Assembly (NCBI GenBank): GCA_022036555.1
Contig: CM039129.1
Coordinates: 30,678,553 to 30,742,552 of the forward strand
Direction of reading: 5' to 3'
DNA from: Microstegium vimineum
Lineage: Eukaryota; Streptophyta; Magnoliopsida; Poales; Poaceae
Length of the DNA: 64,000 bases
The notes under the pieces were generated by a model that worked only from the letters and a program-made list of their open reading frames with translations, made no database searches and had not been told where the DNA came from. Positions 58,605 through 64,000 of this stretch are shown piece by piece (positions within the stretch are counted from its first letter, which is position 1; every line of letters starts with the position of its first letter). The position numbers and the translations under genes were made by a program.

Positions 58605-58960
58605 AAAATTACCCACCACTCCTATTATGAAAAACACATAAACCCACCTCAGCCATTATAAAAGATGATTCAAAATAACCCCTATATTTATATAGAAATT
58701 ATCCACACCTACCATTATGAAAAATAATTTAAAATAACCCCTGACAATGCATCTAAATTACTCAGCTTTGTTATTATGAAAGATAATTTAAAATAATCTT
58801 ATAATTTTGTATCTAAATTACCTAAATCTACCATTATGAATATAATTTAAAATACCTCCCGATGACTTTATAAATTGTCCACTTTTAACACTATGGAAGA
58901 TAAAACAAAGGTTTGTTTTAACCTATCCATATATGTCATTGTGAAAGATAATATAAGGTG
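58605..58960. repeat. AT-rich degenerate minisatellite, about 60-bp period
   Basis: Around six or seven units built on ACCATTATGAAA.ATAATTTAAAATAACC (CCATTAT marks near 58650, 58711, 58771, 58838). Units differ by substitutions and small indels. Confidence 0.7.
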
Positions 58961-60842
58961 TATGAACCTTACCCATAATAAAAATAAACAAAAAAGTCTA
59001 TATACTATTAAATAAATCAATATCCATCAAGTAAGATACATATATACATTTCTAAATTACAAAGTTTTATAATCGTGAAATCATGAAATAAAATGACTAT
59101 AACACTATGTTCCAAACAAACATGTGCTCTATCTCTCCCTAAATAAAATGATTTGTTGCGCAAAAAATTGTCTAGAAATAAGTCAATCTCTAGAAGACTG
59201 AACTGTCCATTGGCCCATCCCTCATATTTACTGCACTCCCTCTCTTCTCTCTTCACCAATCTAGGTTTGAGTTTCTGTAGTTGGATGAGTATAGTAAATG
59301 CTATACTCACCATGCAACTCAAATAAGTGTGCATTACTCCAACTAATGAAGGGCAGAATGATTTTTTCTCTGTCATACTAATCTATTCTAAACTTGATAA
59401 GAATTTATTTATTCATAAACGAAGGGAGTATATATTATGACAATATTGATTTTAACGTATGACATATGCAAAAATGTCTAGTTAACAAATCAAGTAGAAA
59501 TAACACTTTATTTTAATACACCATGATAATAAAATTCATAAGTTTTTAAACAAGTTTGTTGTATCAATATTCTTAAATTTAATTTTATGCACTGATATAT
59601 ATAAATAATACTACACATATAATCATGTGGGTTAACAAATTTAGCATTTTAGTGTAATGATACATGCTAACTTTCAACTTATGTGGAAAACAGTACTAGT
59701 AGGACTTAGGCTCTTTTTAATAAAAAATAAATTTTGAATAAAAGATAAAGAATAATAGAATTTCTAATTAACATGTGAAAAAATATAACAACTTGATTAA
59801 AAGTTAAAAGGTAAACTATAGATTTGTAAAGTCACAAAAAGAGTTGTATCAAGAGTTTATATATATTACAATAGGAGAAAAGATAAGTACTAAAAATTCC
59901 AACTAAAGGTCCCTACTTGAGCCTGCATGTTAATCCTCACAAGCCTTATAGGAAAAATAAAAGATAAATTCTAGAAGTTCTAATAAAACTTAGAAGCATC
60001 TTACCATGAATTAGGTAAAACCTAATCAACATTAATAATAACAATAGTTATAGGTTCTATTCTACTTTCTAAATAATTATCCACTTCTGCTATTGTGTAA
60101 AATAATATAAACTAAATTATGACTCTAATTTATATTAACAACATGTGTTGTTAAGAAACATGATTAAAGTGGACCTAAATTTACTTTTAAGTACCAATGT
60201 CCTCTCATTTTGTTCTATAATTTACAAAACTTAATTTTCATCTCATTATTAGAAAAATAAATACCCTCAAATCTAAATCTAATTTATAAACATATCCTAT
60301 TACATTCTTAACAAATCATATATTGATGATACTAACAAGTTATTTAAAACCGTATTAGTAAACATAACATATAATTTATACATATTGTTACTTTAGATTA
60401 TATATTTTTGACATGTCTATATTGTTGATAGCATAACCATATCTGCAAATATAATTACTTGATAGAAAAACTTAATCATCTTGAGAAGTGCAGAAAACCA
60501 TTGGTGGCTACAATTTTTGTCTCATTAAGAATACTTTAGAGCAAAAAGTCAATCATTATAACATTTAGGTATTAAAATTCTCTTGAGGTTAGAGGTTAGC
60601 ATGGCTACCCCTATCCGAGATCTCACTTCAATCTCTATGACTTATCTTAAGCAATATGGTGCATGCTTTAAATAATGGTTTATGCCATTGTAGTAGTTAA
60701 GAACATACTATATAACCTAAAATATTTATTTGAAAAAATGCAAAAAGGAGATCTAATGAAAGATATGATAAGCATAAGAGTTTTACCTTGATTTGTAAAG
60801 AGAAAATTCTATAGCAGTGGTCCTACTCTTTTTCTCTCTCCA
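58961..60842. other. AT-rich region, no gene seen
   Basis: Stops in every frame. ACGAAGGGAGTA near 59420 is a Stowaway-like end without a clear partner. It may be internal or flanking DNA of the CACTA element to the right. Confidence 0.45.
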
Positions 60843-61829
60843 ATGCATATTAATGAGAGTGCCATCAAGGGTCACATACCAACGGATAAAAAAAAGACAA
60901 TCAAACAGAGAGAAAAGGAATACAAAGATAATATGAGGAATCAAAAGAAGAAAGTGGCAGACTACATGTGCTCAGTAATGTTGAAGGTCAAGGAGGATGG
61001 GTCACGGTGTATCATGGCTCCATATCACTTTGGGTAAGTATGAAAACATGTACGTAAAGATCCGAAGTGGGTAGGATCAAGCTTTGTAATCATCCTAACC
61101 AATAGTTGTTTGAATCGTGCAGCAACGGCCTCGAGGGCCATTGGATTGCATATCTCATCTATCCTCAAGATGGCAGAGCGGTCGTATTTTACTCGTTGAG
61201 GACAATAAACAAACCAGGATACAAGACATTTGAAGATTACTTGAAAGTGTAAGTCAATAAGCATTTTCATCTTTTACGGTTATCGTTATTATTCAAAAAA
61301 TGTCTAACTCTATTACATTTTGTGCAGGGCTTATAAGAAGTACTTGAAGGATCCCGAATGCTGGGATCGCAGGACCGATAGTTGCAAGGCAAACAATACC
61401 GACCACATCAAAATCCGACACGACTTCCTGGTAAGTAAAGTAATTGCAAAGTTCATTTATGCTTTGTTTCCACATATATGTGTTTGTTCTAAAGCTTCTA
61501 TAACGATCGTGCAGTGTGCCAAACAACCGGTTGGATCCAAAGCATGTGGCTTGTACACATGCGAGCATTTGAGGCAGTGCAGGGAGTACACTCAAAGCTA
61601 GAAGAAGCTCAAGGAAGAAGTAAAATATTGGGTGAACACCTACAAGCCATCCTTCAAGAAAGTTAAGGCGGAAATCTGTAAGTTTGTCATGGAGAAATGT
61701 GTCCTCGAAGGAGAACAATTTTTCGGCCAAGAATCACCCTTAGCTACCGAACCCAGGTACGAGAGGCTTAGGAAATGGTCGACTCTGCTACGCTCAAGTG
61801 ATTACAAATGGCCCATGGACTTTTCTTAG
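60843..61829 (+). pseudogene. Ulp1-like (C48) protease gene of a CACTA element, four exons, one in-frame stop
   Basis: Exons 60843-61033, 61123-61248, 61328-61430 and 61515 onward join in phase. Introns start GTAAGT and end GCAG. The joined product reads HFGNGLEGHWIAYLIYPQDG, a Ulp1-type His-Trp strand, and later AKQPVGSKACGLYTCEHL, the QPxGSxxCGxYxCE signature holding the catalytic Gln and Cys. The usual Asp after the His strand (LDS) is not seen; the sequence is FYSL. A TAG at 61599-61601 interrupts the end, after which the frame continues to WPMDFS at 61829. Ulp1 proteases cut ubiquitin-like tags; versions carried by plant transposons have no known function. The true start may lie upstream. 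Confidence 0.75.
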
Positions 61830-62047
61830 AGGATTTTATAAATGTAACTCAAAAGAACTTGTTGATTTGATGTGATGTGTATATGGATGTTGAAAATTGT
61901 GTATTATGTCATGTGCAATGCTTGGATGGTTTATATTTAAATGTTTGTTGCATATATATGAAATATGGAATCTAGAAATGTTTTGAATTCAAATTCTGGA
62001 AATTATTTGAATTCTATTTTTTATTTTTTATTTTCAAAACTATTTAC
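61830..62047 (+). other. 3' UTR-like AT-rich spacer of the CACTA gene
   Basis: T-rich sequence with no coding potential between the stop of the Ulp1-like gene and the subterminal repeats. Confidence 0.5.
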
Positions 62048-62353
62048 CGAAGCGGGCAACTTAACTGCCCGCTGCGGTTAACCAAACTTAACCGCAACGG
62101 ACGCTGTAAGGTTGCCGCTGCGGTATATCCATTTACCGCTATGGGCAACACAAGGCGTCCGCTGCGGTTAATGGTAGTTAACAGCAACGGACACCTTATG
62201 TTGCCCGCTGCGGTAAATCGATATATCGCAGCGGGCCCTTTCGCCCGCTGCGGTTAACCGTTTCTTTACCGTAGCGTGGCAGCGCAAGCGGACGCTGCTG
62301 CCCGCTGCGGTAAATCGGTTTTGACCGCTACGGTAAAGATTTGTGTAGTAGTG
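62048..62353. mobile_element. CACTA transposon 3' end: subterminal repeats and TIR
   Basis: The terminus GATTTGTGTAGTAGTG (ending 62353) is the complement of CACTACTACACAAATC, a canonical CACTA TIR. Inside it CCGCTGCGGT occurs at least six times with inverse forms (CCGCAACGG, CGCAGCGGGC, CCGCTACGG), as expected of transposase-binding subterminal repeats. TTC (62354-62356) would be the 3-bp target copy. The 5' TIR is not found in the window, so element length is unknown. Confidence 0.85.
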
Positions 62354-62390
62354 TTCATTACTTCAAAAGATACATGATGCATATGGATGA

Positions 62391-62590
62391 AAATATATAG
62401 ATTAGTTCTTTGAAAGTAATTGCATATTTAAGATATCTAGAGGTGTCGTGCAAAGGAAAAATATGAATATGGATGAAAATATATAGATTAGTTCTTTGAA
62501 AGTAATTGCATATTTAAGATATCTAGAGGTGTCGTGCAAAGGAAAAATATGAATATGAATGAAAATATATAGATTAGTTCTTTGAAAAAC
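62391..62590. repeat. 86-bp tandem repeat, two and a fraction copies
   Basis: AAATATATAGATTAGTTCTT starts at 62391, 62477 and 62563. The first two units are nearly identical; the third stops after about 25 bp. It lies just outside the CACTA end. Confidence 0.9.
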
Positions 62591-62629
62591 ATATAATTTA
62601 ATATAAGTAATTCTTTTAGTCAGATGTAC

Positions 62630-62699
62630 TCCATCCATTCCCAAATATAAGACATTTTGAGTTTTATAAATACATACATTTTTCTATACACTTGATGTA
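62630..62699. repeat. Truncated Stowaway-like MITE end
   Basis: CTCCATCCATTCCCAAATAT resembles a Stowaway terminus but has no partner before the next MITE begins. Confidence 0.4.
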
Positions 62700-62954
62700 C
62701 TCCCTCCGTCCTAGAAAAATGCAATTCTAGCATAGTGTCCCATTTTAATACCTTAAATTTGATCAATTATAGATAAAAAAGTATCAATATTTATGATACT
62801 AAATAAATACCATTAGATTCATTGTGAAATTTATTTTCATAATAAATTGATTTGGAGCCATAAATCTAAATATTATTTATTAAAAACTTGGTCAAACGTG
62901 AACTACTCTACGTGACACGTAACCCATAGTTACATTCTTTTTGGACGGAACTAG
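62700..62954. repeat. Stowaway-like MITE (255 bp)
   Basis: Starts CTCCCTCCGTCC, ends GGACGGAACTAG, flanked by TA (62698-62699, 62955-62956). Non-coding and AT-rich. Confidence 0.8.
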
Positions 62955-62956
62955 TA

Positions 62957-64000
62957 CTATCTTGATCCATAGTAAAAAAAATATGTAGAAAATGCTAAAA
63001 TTTCTTATAGTTTATTATAATTTAGAATGAAGGGATTATTAAACATGTTATAATTTTGAACTTTGTATTTCTTTTACGTATTTTAATATATTCTCCGATA
63101 GGGGCTAAACCCCCTTCTGTTCCTTGAAAAAACAATACCTAGTATTTATAATTCATAAATTCTAGCTCGTGCAAGAGCATAGGTTGATGAATTAGTTAGT
63201 AAAATATAATGTATGACTAACTGAAAACCCATATGCCACCAAAAACTCAGCTGATACCGGCAGACTCCTAATGTTTTCATGCTGATAAAATATTTTTAAG
63301 AGTTCCCAAAGACCACTCTCAATCTTGATTTGATGACAGGAATGAAAAAAACTACTCTTCAACAGTTACCTATCTCAATTCATAATATTTTCGCACCTCA
63401 AAAACTCGATCTAATCGTGTGGATAAATATGCTCATGTATTAATTAACTAGCCAATCTAAAGGTACAAGAATATAGGGAAGAATAAAAACTAGAGTAGGG
63501 TTCCTGATGCTGATGCTAGAGAGAAAGAAAATATAAAAGTTGTTAGGATGATTTATAAATTATCCATGATTTTTTATGTAAAATTATTTCTATATTTTAG
63601 AATCCAGATTATAAAAACTGTCTAAGCAAAACCGAATAAATATGCTCCCAATCTTTTTAGTCACATGGAAAACTCATCAATCTACTAATTGTTTTTTAAC
63701 TATCGGATATGCTCTTAGGAACTTAATATTTCCAAGCATTTTGTACTAACACGTCATCCTTGTAAAAAGTTAGATATACTTTCATTAAAAAAATGAATAG
63801 ACAAGTTCTTTTCAAAAAAAATCTTGCTCCGGAAGTACCTGAAAATGCTGAGATTGCCACACACTTTTCCACTCACAAAGCGTCTTTTTATGAATGAGTG
63901 ATAGATTGTCTGCACCTGAAGAAAGTTGATGGTACGTGCTGGGTAGTAACCAACTGGAAACCATCTAGTAATGCTAACACAGCATGTTTGTCACATTTCT
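62957..64000. other. AT-rich DNA to the window end, no gene seen
   Basis: No supported coding sequence or repeat pair. TTCTCCGATAGGGGCTAAAC near 63092 is GC-richer but unassigned. Confidence 0.45.

Overview
The window looks like intergenic chromosomal DNA of a grass (Poaceae). The evidence is copia elements primed at TGGTATCAGAGC, a Tat-type gypsy relative with an antisense ORF, Stowaway MITEs, a CACTA end, and one monocot-style LRR receptor-like gene. I cannot name the species. No rRNA, tRNA or CRISPR is visible. Most of the window is nested LTR retrotransposons.

Layout. (1) 1-18674 holds two copies (A1, A2) of one Sirevirus-like Ty1/copia family, both on the minus strand. A1 (its 3' LTR runs off the left edge; its 5' LTR ends at 10443) sits inside the env-like end of A2 (10444-18674). 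A 528-bp insertion with a perfect 5-bp target duplication interrupts the A1 gag. (2) 18675-21162 is AT-rich, low-coding DNA with a 159-bp tandem duplication and a cluster of CGCCAGGGCG palindromes. (3) 21163-33443 is a complete-ended gypsy/Tat-type element (C, plus strand). It keeps gag-protease, has no reverse transcriptase or integrase, and carries a spliced antisense ORF. (4) 33444-39966 contains the only host-type gene, a frameshifted LRR receptor-like protein (36680-38718) with a likely spliced 5' leader, plus MITEs. (5) 40012-55142 is a second Sirevirus-like family (B, minus strand) with nearly continuous gag-pol and long LTRs. A solo LTR related to C is inserted in its 5' LTR. B landed inside one arm of a large foldback element (39967-40011 plus 55143-55921). 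(6) 55922-64000 is AT-rich and holds an LTR-like insertion, an AT-rich minisatellite, the 3' end of a CACTA transposon with a four-exon Ulp1-like gene, and Stowaway MITEs.

How parts work together. Both copia families have the same plan: a separate env-like ORF behind pol, preceded by a GC-rich leader that looks like a 5' UTR with its own intron. Dense copies of a family-specific word (GGCACTGCCGGCC type in A; GGTCCGGAC/GGACCACTC type in B) lie next to both the LTR core promoter and this env leader. In A, further sequence is shared between LTR and env leader. This suggests duplicated promoter modules and is the most interesting pattern I found. A1 and A2 carry complementary internal deletions (integrase lost in A1; gag coiled coil and RNase H centre lost in A2).

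All readings come from manual inspection. Boundaries given to the base are those where LTR ends, PBS, PPT or target duplications can be read directly. Other limits are approximate.
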